This document shows, piece by piece, positions 1 to 12,800 of a stretch of 64,000 bases of DNA (position 1 is its first letter; every line of letters begins with the position of its first letter). Below the pieces are notes generated by a model that saw only the letters and a list, made by a program, of their open reading frames with translations, was not told the DNA's origin and did no database searches. This stretch comes from Azorinus chamasolen. Its lineage: Eukaryota; Mollusca; Bivalvia; Cardiida; Solecurtidae. Where the stretch lies: positions 28,398,853 through 28,462,852 of the forward strand of contig OY755241.1 in the NCBI GenBank assembly GCA_963576725.1. Direction: 5' to 3'. A program made the position numbers and the translations under genes.

Positions 1-89
1 ATCAGACGGCTCCTATAGGAGCCGTCTGATTTGGGTCTACTCTGTTTTCAAAGGCGCGAGAAGACATGTTTATGAGGGAAAGGGTTAAC
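1..89 (+). mobile_element. TTAA MITE, subfamily E, right half only
   Basis: The window opens inside the central hairpin (AGACGGCTCC / GGAGCCGTCT), followed by the arm GGGTCTACTCTGTTT and the right end GAGGGAAAGGGTTAA. The left half is off the edge. Confidence 0.7.
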
Positions 90-350
90 AAAAATTGGTT
101 TGGAAATCCTATAGATTTCGGACACAATTACACAAACTCCGGTGTTTGTGACGCTCTGGTTGTTAGTCCACGGATCACGGTGAGAAACAAGCAGACCTAG
201 TAGGTCAAGGGTGGTATATCAGTATTATCCTCCCAATTTGACCTGAGACTCGATTAAATTTCGGCATGTTTATCGGGATTGTTCGTAATACTCTGTGACA
301 AAAAATAACAAACCAAAAGCCGGTAATAATCATGTTCCTTGAGGAGTGTA
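90..350. other. No gene or repeat recognised
   Basis: No credible coding frame, tandem repeat or palindrome is seen between the two MITEs. Confidence 0.5.
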
Positions 351-555
351 CAGTAAAATCTCTCTAATGCGACCACTTACGGAATACACATGGCTGTCTT
401 TATAAGCAGGTGGTTGCTTAATGCAGGACAAAAGTTATGCAGAAAGCTCATACAGGAGCTTTCTGCATAACTTTCATCCTGTATTAAGCTACCACCTGCC
501 TTTGCCACTGTGAGTTATGCCCCTTTTTGCTGGTCGCATTAGAGGGGGTTTACTG
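351..555 (+). mobile_element. Pogo-like MITE, family P variant, with TA target
   Basis: The element runs from CAGTAAAATCTCTCTAATGC to the matching inverted end ..AGAGGGGGTTTACTG and is flanked by TA on both sides. It has a nearly palindromic centre (GCAGAAAGCTC / GAGCTTTCTGC). The inner arms AGGTGGTTGCTTAATGC and GCATTAAG-type sequences mark the subfamily. ORFs called across it are palindrome artefacts. Confidence 0.8.
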
Positions 556-824
556 TATTCTGATAGCGCATTCTTATACCTTCGGAAATTTATTCGAAGA
601 TTACCGACGATAATACACGGAATATGCATGAGTCTCAGGTCAAATCGGGAGTTTAATAACATATGCGTTATGCTTGGTATCAGCTGGACAGTTGGCAAAT
701 TAGACCGATCAAGCGGTCAATGACACTAACTGGTGAGACGTTATCTTCAACCAAATGACTATCTGGCATACATGGTAAACCCCGAGGTGTTCCGGCTGTA
801 CCAGGAGGCAGCCGACCCTTCAAG

Positions 825-834
825 ATGGAGTATG
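825..834 (+). CDS. PhyH exon 1, coding part (M-E-Y plus 1 nt)
   Basis: Only 10 coding bases precede the donor G|GTAAGT at 835. The donor leaves one base that completes a Glu codon with exon 2. The non-coding 5' boundary is not visible. Reading the same stretch from ATG772 gives a pleasant-looking peptide but hits a stop in exon 2, so it is taken as 5' UTR or uORF. Confidence 0.75.
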
Positions 835-3800
835 GTAAGTTTATAATGCTTTAACATTGTGCTTTTGTAGAACGACATTGTGAACGGGACATTTAGAAAT
901 TTCAATCAGGATATGCCCTGATAATTGGCCACATTTGACCAACAGCTATGTCGTCGTTTCGTTTGTTTTTATTTGTAAATAGATTAGAGCAAACACCTCA
1001 TGTTGTTCAACTGGATATATACACAGCTGCGATATCAGATCAAAGTACTGAAAGTACTAAAGATGAATGCAACGTAGATGAAATTAAATGTAGATCTGAG
1101 TGATTGCATGAATTAATGTCAGTTGATTTAAAGTCACACAAGCAGATGCAGCCATAAAAGACGAAGTCCTTACATGTGGCACTTCAAACGTTTTAGCCAA
1201 TATCAAATTTACGGACACATTACATTTGCCCTTGGCACGTTATCTTGACCTCGACAAAAACATTTAAGAGATATAGCTTCATAAGATACATATGCCTACC
1301 AAATATGAAGCCTTTATCTGAAGTACTTTTAAAGTTATAGTCAATATTAAACTTACGAGGAAATGACACCAACTCGACACACTACCATGGCCAGATACCA
1401 CTTAAGAGACGCAGCTCTTGCATAATGCATATACGCGGCAAAATATGAATTATGTATCTGTAGTACTTTAAAAGTTATAGCCAATAGTAAATTTACGGAA
1501 AAATAACATTTGACCTTGATAAGTTACCTTGACCTGACGCCACTTAAAATATGCAGTGTCGTGAGATGCATAAGCTCACTGAATATGAAATATCTTAACT
1601 AGTTCAAAAGTTAAAGACATTGTTAAAGTTAATGGCGGGCACACAAACTATGGCTATGTCAGTCACAAATAATCAGTATCTGTTTAGTTTTAGTAACAAA
1701 AAATTGCAGTTGTGCAGGACAAGATGGAAAGACTAATGCGAATACTTACTTTGTTCTGAACTGTTTCGTTAGATTTGGTATAATTCAACTAACAGTCACA
1801 GTAGGTGACAAATGACATACATGTATAGACAAAACACTGACATTGAAATGTGTTGTGTAGGCAGGTCTGTATATGCTATTGCTACAGTAAACTAAACGAC
1901 TGCACAGTGTGACATGCCTTAACCTTAAACCAAACCGACCAAGCAACAATGCGGATATAATGTGAAATACCTATTTTTAATTGTAATTATGAGGTTTACC
2001 TATCAATGATTTCAAAGGTCAAGGTCACAGTTTGAATAAGGGTAATTTAACCATGCCATAACCGCAGCATCAGACCCATTTAACCATTCTCTTGCTAAAT
2101 TGTAAAATACACGTCTCCTTCTTTACCTATGCCCTGTTGTATAATTACATATATCTTCACTGTGTACACGTATTTCACTGTGCAATCACTGCTGTGGAGT
2201 GCACTGGTTGCACAATCAACTTGTAAATAGTGCAGATCCTGATGAGACAGCTCCTGCAGGAGCCGTCTCTTCTGGGTCTTCACTATTTACAGGTAGGTAT
2301 ATTGACGTGAATAGCAAGCGAAGGGTTAATTCCATAGCAAACATAACAACATGGCTCCTACTGGTGCTGTCTGATCTGGGACTGATATGTTTGTTAAATT
2401 GTATGATTAACCTTTACCTCACCAAGACACTTTTATACGCCAGTGCAAACAGAGTAGATCCATACCAGACGGTTCCAGTAGGAGCCGCCTATTCTCGGTC
2501 TGTTCTTATTGCATATGCAATGATATGAATATGAATCTATAGTTTCTGCCAAGGCAAAGACATTGAGTGTTCATGAGGTATTATAAATCAATACTTTAAT
2601 ATTAATGAAGTCACTTTGTCTTACATTAATATTCATGGAGTAATGGATTAAATTACCCCGTCTCTTACAGAATACAACTACAGCGAAGAGTTCGTCGTGA
2701 ATGAGACCATAAAGAACTCATTTGATAAATATGGATGTGTGATGATCAGGTACGAGTATTGATTTAACCATTTCCTCCATAAATACGCATTTCTGCGCCT
2801 CTGTAATAACCACTTCTTTAAACCATGGTGATAAATAGTTATTTATTACTGGTTTCAAACTACAGAATTCTAAAATTTTATTTTTCTCTAGTAAATGCTC
2901 CGTTTTGGTAGATTCATTCAAAGAGGTTGGGTCTAAAAGTAGCCTATGAGGGAAAGGGTTAAGAACTTAAGATATAATGACTATGAATATGAATTAGCTG
3001 AAGAAATTACTGTATAATCAGAATTGTATTATCACATAATCAAACAGAGCATACCTTGATTAGACAGATTATATGTGCTGTCTGATCTGGGGTGAATCTC
3101 TTTTGAAATGCATAGGGCTAGCGTTGGGACTTTCTTCTTTCTCACTTCTATTCTTTTTTTTTAATATATATCGTCTTCTCAAGCTTTGCTAACTTTTAAA
3201 GTATTCTCATAATCAATACAATTATTGATGTCTCCATCGGATGACTAGTCTAATCGATTAACCCTTTACCACATAATCCTGCATTTTCTCATAAGCCTAC
3301 ATTTACCACATAATCCTACATTTACTTCATTATCCTACCTTTACCTCATAAGCCAACATTTACCTCTCAAATCTACATTTAACACTTAATCATACATTTA
3401 CCTCACAGGCCAACATTTACCACTCTAGTCTACCTTTACCTCACAAGCCAACATTTACCACTTAAGTCTACCTTTACCTCACAAGCCAACATTTACCACT
3501 CTAGTATACCTTTACCTCACAAGCCAACACTTACCAATTAAGTCTGCCTTTACCTCACAAGCCAATATTTACCACTTAAGTCTACCTTTACCTCACAAGC
3601 CAACATTTCCAGATAATCATACATTTACCTTATAATCCTACCTTAAATATGCTTTCTTTTTACATGAAATTTACCATTGTATTTGTCATCGCGGTTGTTG
3701 TAGATCTCTGTGCGCCTCTTTGTGTTTTAGTAGTTATGTACATTTGCTGTTTTTTTGTTGTTGTGGTGCTGTTCGGGCGGCTGTTTGTTTCGTATGTGGT

Positions 3801-6800
3801 TTCCTGCATGACTCATATTTGTAGTTATTTTTACCTCATACTCCAAGCTTTACTTTCCAATAGGTGTGAATACCAAAGTAACATTCATTGCAAATGGGCA
3901 TATATAAACCCACCGACAATGATAACAGAATTGAACCCATTTCGTCACACTAACGCCATTTGACACCTCTGTAAAAGTCGCTTTTTGAAACCATTGTGAT
4001 AGATAATGTATTTATTACAATGGTTTCAAAAATTAAACAATTGTAAAATTTACCTGTTTGCTATAAAATGCTCCTTTTCGGTAGATTTATTCAAAGACGT
4101 TGCGTCTAAATAGCTTTTGCTTGAATGGGTATACACTAGCATGAAAAGGAATGGATTAGCAATAAAAATTCTGAAGAGAGGTGATCCCCCGAAAGCAAAA
4201 ATTGCAACACAAAAGGAGAAAATTGCAGACTCGGTTTTATTGAGTCTGTTCATGGGCAGTAATTGAAAGTGCAACACTGCTCATGCCCCCTAGCACCGGC
4301 TTAAGCGGAATTCAATTGTCAGAACAAAAAGTACTGAAATTCATGATCTCGTGCTGTCAGTATCTAAGTTTACCATTTATCTTTTCAACGCTTTGCAAAC
4401 AGAATAAATTGAGGCCAGACCGCTTTTGTATGAGCAGTCCGATCAGGTTATACTCTGTTTGCTTATGAAAATTTAAGATCTGATTTTGCATTTTACATGT
4501 ACTACAATGGCCAACTTTTCCCCTTTTCATGATGCCAGTATAAAAACACCAATTAAGCATTTTAATACCTTCATTATTTCTCAATGAATATTAATCAGGT
4601 AAACCAAGTCTGCAATTGTCTCTTTTCGCATTGATGCTTTTGCTTGCAAAGTATTTCCTGTATTCAGAATTTATGTACTTCACAACAGTAGGTGTTAAGT
4701 GCTTGTGTGGCGGCCGTAAAGAGTCGGCCCGTACTTCAATCTCAGTGTTTTTCTCTATATTTCTGGTCCTTCAGCAGCTTGAATTGCAATGCATTTAGTT
4801 ATGACAATAAGGCGGTAGGGGGCATGAGGGGGTATAAGTAATGTAGCACTTTGAATGACTGCCCATGAACAGATTCAATAAACCGAGTCTGCAAGTTTCT
4901 CTTTTCACATTGCTGTTAGACGTTCAGAATTTACACGAAAGCGGAAAACACGAAATTAATTTTCCTTTTTTTTATTCCAGGAATCTCCTTTCCAAGAAGG
5001 AAGTTAGCCATATTATTGAGTGTCTCTCCTCGGACGAGTACAAACTACACACATACGGGGTAGGGTCTTCACACACGCCAACTGTAAAAACTGTTATACA
5101 GGGTTTCGTATCGACCGTCACTAACCTTTTACTTTATAAAGACATTAATGTAATAAATAACCCCTTCGCATTCAGGAGGTAATTCATGTCTGTGCAGTCA
5201 TTATTTGTACTATTAATTTTCAATAAGTAACGGGTTAAACCTTATCAAGCTAACTGCGACATGACTCACATATTCAAACAGTTTGGAGCCAGATAAGACG
5301 CCGAGTCTTTCGACGTCTCATTGGGATTCAAGTTGTTTAATACTCAGTCAACAGCTTCACGAAAGCTTGTTCAAATTAGAAGTAGTCTAAATTGTACCTG
5401 TCCAAATTTGAACAGCTAGTGTTAGGGTTAAGAAAATTACTGATTGTAGGTGGCTATAGTAACCTTTCAATTCAAGACTTTCAATTATGTAGCCCCTCGT
5501 CACAGTGGGTTCGAAGCCCGGTCGGGCACTTTGGATTTTTAAAGAAGCCTTTCAGTTAGCTTGCGATTGGCCAGTGGTTTTATCCGGAATATCTACTGTA
5601 CTTGAAACAAAACAATGTCATACTTATCATATGCAGATGGACGTGAGGGAGGAGGAGGTGTGTTTTTTTCATCCACCTATAATTATCAGTGTCTTTCTCA
5701 ATCTTACTCGATCTGTAATTAGCTGTATCTTGCTCACCTGTAATTATAGCCTATTAGCTCTTTACTTCATAAAATGCCTTTCTATGCCTTTGCAAATACA
5801 GTAGACCCAGATCAGACGGCCCCTGTTGTTTCTACAGTTTCTGTCATAACCAACAACTCCTGTGTCCATTACAACAAATAATTCAATTAATAGCCATGGT
5901 GTCATTATTTCTTTAATGAATATTCATGGATTAAGTGTTAACGCTTTAAATACCGCTAATTGTCGTCTACTTTTAATTGTCTTCTTATTTGTTTAGAAAT
6001 TTTAATCACTGTGACAAAGAGATCGGACCTTCATGAGAGGCTGGGTTACTCTCATCTCGATCATGTCGCATTCACCATCGATAAATACTTATACAGTAAA
6101 ACCTCTCTATAACGGCCACTAAATTACATCAAGTATTTTGTGTTAAAGGCAGGTGGCTGCTTAAAGCAAGTGAAAGTAAAACAGAAAGCTACTATAGGAG
6201 CGTCCTGTTTTACTTTCACCTTGCTTTATGCAGTCACCTGCCCTAAATACCAATTAATTAACGCAATTTAGTGGCCGTTAAAGAGAGGTTTTACTGTATG
6301 CAAATGTTATCACAGGTCGACGATGGAGAGGGGAGAAAGGCACACCTTGTACTGTGGAACCAGCCAGGTGATGACGTCACAGGAATGCTAGTACGGTCCA
6401 AGAAGCTTGTGGACACCTGTGAGAGTCTGTTGGGTGGGGAAGTTTATCACTATCACACCAAACTGCTCGCCAAACCTGCCCGGGAAGGCGGAGGACATCT
6501 CTGGCATCAGGACTATGGGTAAGAGATATCCAACTTTCTTTGAATAAGTAGTACAGTAAAACGTCTCTATAACGACCACTAATTTACATCAAGTATTTTT
6601 GTTAAAAGCAGGTGGGTGCTAAAAGCAAGGTGAAAGTAAAACAGAACGCTCCTATAGGAGCGTTCTGTTTTACTTTCGCATTGCTTTAAGCAACGACCTG
6701 CACAAAACACCAACTAATTAACGCAATTTAGTGGTCGTTCTAGAGAGGTTTTACTGTACTTCAGTCCAACTTGTTAATAACAATATTGCATTATATCCAT

Positions 6801-9800
6801 TATTGTTATATACAAATTTTGTTATATCCAAGTCGTTAAATGAAATTGTTATATTCAATCTTCATTATATTCACAATGTAAAGCTATACTTCGTTACATC
6901 CCAATCCTTATCCAGTTTTCGTTATACGCGCAATCGTTATATCATTACATCTGACTTTCGTTATACGTGAATACACAAACATTATATTCAATTTTCATTA
7001 TATCCACAATCTAATATCCATTATTCGTTATATCTAAATTTCGTTATATCCATTATCGTTATTTCCCTATTTTGTAATATCCACAATCATTTTATTCACA
7101 TTCATACAAAAATTTCGTTATGACCACAATCATAATGCCCTTATCTCGTCATATCCACTATCCAACAAATTGACAGGTCCTTATGTCCAGATCAGAATAA
7201 CCAGAAGAGACAATTCTTAAGAGTGGTCACAACATAGGGTTTAGTGAAGAAATAAAGAAGTTATTTTTGAAAATGTTTTAATTTACGCATCTTATCTGGA
7301 CCTCTGATATTTATATTTCATTATATCTGCAATCCGTTGTATGAACAGCTCTTTAAATCCACAGTCGTTGCCTATTTTCGTTATACCACAATCGATATAT
7401 TTATATTTCGTAATGTCCACAACTGTTATATCCGTATTATGTCCTCAACCATTATATTTAATATTCATAATTCGGTTAACCATTATCGTTATATCCATAT
7501 TTACATCCACACTTTTATATCAATGTTAAGTTACATCGACAATCGTGATATTCATATTTCTTAATATCATTGATTAGGTCCATGTCCAGAATATTTTGAG
7601 TCGGGTGTACAACAAATAACATTGGCTGCAATAAGCTATTTATCGACTAATGAAACAAAACCAAATAGCAACAGATAAAAAAACAGCTTGTGGAGGAAAG
7701 TTTTGAATAAACAGATAAAAAGTCAAATTATGGATAATAATACAGTACAACTTCAAAATCAGACCAAATTATTGATAAAATACAAAAGTATTAGTAAACC
7801 ATTTAGCCAATGAATATTCAGGCAAGAAATAATGGCATCATGCATATTAAGTAATTGAACTTTTATGATGACAGATGAATAAAAGATAATAACAGATGAA
7901 TATGGTTTTTAAAAATCATGACTTTAGACTCAGATCTATATTAGATCATAACAGTAGTTTGGGAACATTTTGACCAGGCGAGATAGGTATAAACACGGAT
8001 ATCTCCAGTAACGGACATGACCACTTCTTAGATTGACCACCGCAGTGCATCGCCAACGCATAGAATTGACCAAATTGTTGATGCCTGCGTCTGGCATATA
8101 TTCTTGAACGAGCTCTTGATGAGGTTCGTTAATATTAGCAGGCGGGATCACTCATCCGTCCAGGATATGTTAGACGTGCTCGACTGGGATGATATCAGTT
8201 CAGTGTGTCAGTCACCAATAAAACCAATGCTATTTCTTGATTGATTTAGTTCTCTGGTATACTACATTGTACACTGGGTGTTCAAACTGTAACATTTGAA
8301 GTTATTACCAATTGCTTCTCACTAATTTATTTCTTTGCGCTAGCTATTGGTACGACAACGGCTGCTTGTTTCCGGACATGGTCACCGTTTTTATAGCCAT
8401 GGATAAGTGCGAGAAAGCAAACGGCTGTCTACAGGTATGTCAAACAGCACATGTAAGATATCATCTAATGCTCACTGGTATTATCTAATGAGCACTGATA
8501 TGATATGATCACTGACATCCAATGATCAGTAATATTATCCAATGAACACTGACATTATATGAGCACTGATATTATCTAAGGAACACCAATATTATGTGGG
8601 TACTGATATTATCTAACGAGCACTGATATTATATGAGCACTGATATTATCTAATGAACACCGAAATTATGTGGGCACTGATATTATCTAACGAACACTGA
8701 TATTATATGAGCATTAATAGTATCGAATGAACGCTGGTATTATATGATCAGTGATGTCTAATGACACTAATATGCACTGACATTATCTATTATATCTAAT
8801 GAGTAATGATATTATCTAATGAACACTAAAATGATATGGTCACTGATATCTTATGAACACTGATATTATCTAATGAACACTAATATTATTATCTAATGAA
8901 CACTGATATTATATGGTCACTGATATCTAATGAACATTGATATTTTCCAAAACACTCTGATTTCAGGAAATGTATTCCACGAACAATCATAATTAGAACA
9001 AAAGAAAGAGAAAAAATTAAATATATTTCATAAAATAGGATAATTGTAACTTCCTTGTTACAAGCGAATACTTTCTTTGACAGCATGTATGGGTGTGTAC
9101 CATGTATTATATCATATCGCAACGCGAAGCTAGATATATGAATAGTAAACAATGCTTGATTTTTTAATCCAATTTATTATATGTAAGTCTTTCATTTATA
9201 GAAATGATTCTTTATACACTAGCCAATATTGATGTAATGTTGTTTACCAGTACCTTCCCGGGTCACACAAGTGTGGACGCATAGAACACCATCAGGCCGG
9301 GCAACAGGCCGAGGCCGACCTGGACCGTGTGAACCATATCATGAAGGTTTGTCCACTGCAATATGCCGAAATGGAACCAGGTAATAAGCCCGCACACTAC
9401 CTGAACACTACCTACGAAAACTACCTTCACTACCGCACACACACACACCAGACACACACATATAGATGTGCTCATGTGCACACATAGACAGGCTCGTGCT
9501 CGCACACAGGCGCTCACACACACGTATGCCCGTACGCACGAACGCACACACTACTTCACATGCATAGCATATCCGTTTACTTTATGGGTTCGCACGTTAA
9601 CTCTTTCACCGCCAATGTAGCAAAAATGCACAACGACAAATAGTGCTGTCCCTTTTTGAAGGCGGTGGCTGATCAGGAAATTCACTTTTTGTGTCAAACT
9701 CTATTTCTATATCTGTGCTTATTCCTCTGACGTTTGCATTTATTTATCCCATTTCCTTATTTTACCGAATGAAACAAATTGTTTTGCAGACGACAATTAG

Positions 9801-12800
9801 TTTGGCGCCGAAGGGGTTAATGTCATTTCCTCCCTCATGTGTCGTCTGGTAAGATACTGTTCTTTTGATTTACGGAATTGTATGGATTCTGATCTACAGT
9901 TTCTGTTATAAAAAAATATTTTTCATATGCAAATCCGATTAATGTCATCATTTCTTATATCAATATTCATGAAATCCTAGTCGAAATGCAATTACGCAGC
10001 GTTGTAACCACACACGTTGAAAATATTCGTAGTTATAAATATACGGTAAAAATACTTTATACAGTAAATGCAGCAGGCAATATAAAGTTTTGGAAACTTA
10101 TATACACTTAATATATATAAACATACGGGAAGCCTTTCGTCAATGACCACTCAAAATATATCTCGGCCTTTAATCCCAGACAAATGGAAGCGTAATGATT
10201 GGCATTTAACCCTTTCCCTCATATAAACGAGTTTGCAAACAGAGTAGACCCAGATAGAGGAGCCGTCTGATCAGGGTCTACTTTGTTTGCTAGTAGAATT
10301 TGAAAGATCTGTCCCTTTACTTTCTAAAATAGCTACATTGTTCCACCTTCCATATTTCGTTATAACTATTTTGTCCATTTAGTCGGTATTGAAATTTGGA
10401 ATATAAAACATAGAACAGGGAAAAGGTTAAGCAAACTGTACATGATGCCGAGATGCGTCAGGTGTGGCACATGTATTTATTAGCAACATGGCAACCATGA
10501 AGATAAAGGATTGACATTACAAGTTGGCTTCCTTCTAAAAGGAAGCCAAGGAGAGACCTGCAGCAGTTTGTTATCGAATATTTGCTATATACAGGAACCG
10601 GTTGACAATGTTTTGGCATCGGATCGTAAATAGGTTTCTATAAATAACTATTGTGCATATCAAGTAGTACGTGCGTTATAATTAGAACGAAGACGGTGAA
10701 TATTAAGCGCCACTGCTTAGGAGATATATAATGCTTTAATCGTTGCAGGTACATGTAGTGCTTTGAAAACATTTCTTTGAATTGGAATTTATCCAGTCAG
10801 CAAGCTTCTTTAGTGACGTAATAAAGGGGTGCGGATAAACTTAAGTTTCTTAGAATAGAACAGAATATATATTAGAACAGGTTTTATTTACCAACCATGT
10901 ACCCTCTCGGGTTACAAATGAATGCATACTAAAACATTTATGATTAGCATAATTGACATGAAACTAAAGAACGTGTATCATATCTTAGGCACATATTGGT
11001 AAATAACATATAAACAACAATACATGTTATTCATCTTGCTTCCTCGTGAAGTTCTAAGGCACATGGACACACCAGTCAAAACATTGGTTTATGCATCTAG
11101 CAAGCACTTCCAAGTTAGCTAGATCCTCCTACTAGTTTTCTTCCGGTAGTATCTAGAAGGTTTATTAGGTTAGTGATAATACTAGCCGTTTCTAAGGCAT
11201 AATGATCCTTAAAAATGTAAGTACATGCATTTCAATTTTCTGTAAATAAGCGTATGTTGATGGAATAACAAAAAAATCACCACTAGAATTATACAAATAA
11301 GAAAAGAGAGAAAAAAAGAGAGAAAAAAATGTGTGGGGGTTATAGTTGGATTCGAACCCCCGCCAGGTCAAAACACTTTTTTTCCAACAGCTTAGCCCGC
11401 TCGGCCACTCCGCCATCGATAGTAAACATCGCTGATTTATCAGTTTTATTAACTTAATCCACCGCTAGAGAAACGCTGTTTAATAAGAATCAAGTCGGAA
11501 AGCAAATATTAATGGATAAAAGTACATGTTTCCATTCTATTCGCATGCTAATTAGATTAAGAAGCTCTTAAAGGGGCTGGAAATGGCATAGACCTAAATA
11601 ATATGTTCAGCTCCATCGAGGTCAATCTAAAAATAGAAACTGAGCCGACCGTTACTCGAATTTTGTACGGAATTCAAAAATGATTGCTGTTTGTTATGGG
11701 ATAAAATAATAATGTCTATTTGAATTAAAATATCGACAATCTGGATTCAACTGATCCTATTGTTCAAATTCAATCACGTTTTTTATAAATACTTTAATAT
11801 TCACACTCTTTATTGGTTAGTGATACTTTGACTGCGTATTTTCTATATAACCAAAACTCGCGCATGCGAATAGCCACAACTCGTCCCGTCCGGTAAACGG
11901 CGATATTCTTTTTACTATCCCAATTCAAAACTCCTTGAGATAAATTTGTAAACCATCCCAGAATACGCCGACATCCAATTCCAACACTGAGGAGAGACCC
12001 CTCAAACTTCAAACTTCGTCAAACCGTACTTACGATACAGTTTTATGGGGAAAATATAGTTGATAATGCACTTTGGAACTTTTGTTTTAAAGTACGTTGC
12101 TGACCAGTTCAGTTTTGATGTTGATGGAAACATATTTTTCCAAAAGCTCCTTTTTACAAAGCATGGTAGTTTTTCAACAGTTCTAAAACATCTTCTAAAC
12201 ATGTATAATAACACATGTACCTAGTTTAATATTTTAAACTTATTGCAGGGGACGCTTTGATCTTCCACAGTAACCTGCTGCACAGCAGTGGCAACAACAC
12301 GAGCGAGTTCCGTCGCTGGGCGTTACTGTGCTGCTACAACAAGGCCACCAACAACCCCGTCAAGGTTCACCATCATGCGCAATACACACCTCTGTCAAAG
12401 GTAAATAACACTCGCAGTACACGTCCATGCACGAGAAATTTACACTCGCAGTACACGTCCATGTACGAGAAACTACACTCGCAGTACACGCCCTTCGACA
12501 TGGTAAACACCGCTCACAATACACACAGCACCATCAGTATAGTTCGATTTTATCCCGTGAGCTGTGACCTGTAGTATCAGTCCACCTGTAGAGATAAAAC
12601 GCGTCACAAACCATGTATTTGTTCCGGAGTTACCTGTGGTAATACAGACAAGTAATAAGCATATACAGCAAAGCCCCTCTATAACGGCCACTAAATTGTG
12701 TTAATTAGTTGGTATTTAGGGCAGGTGGCTGCTATAGGAGCGTTCTGTTACTTTCACCTTGCTTTAAGCAGCCACCTGCCTATAACACAAAATACTTGAT

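Noticed and set aside
9263..9547. Cys/Val-rich 94-codon minus ORF
   Set aside because: Driven by the CA-rich stretch and the antisense of PhyH exon 6.
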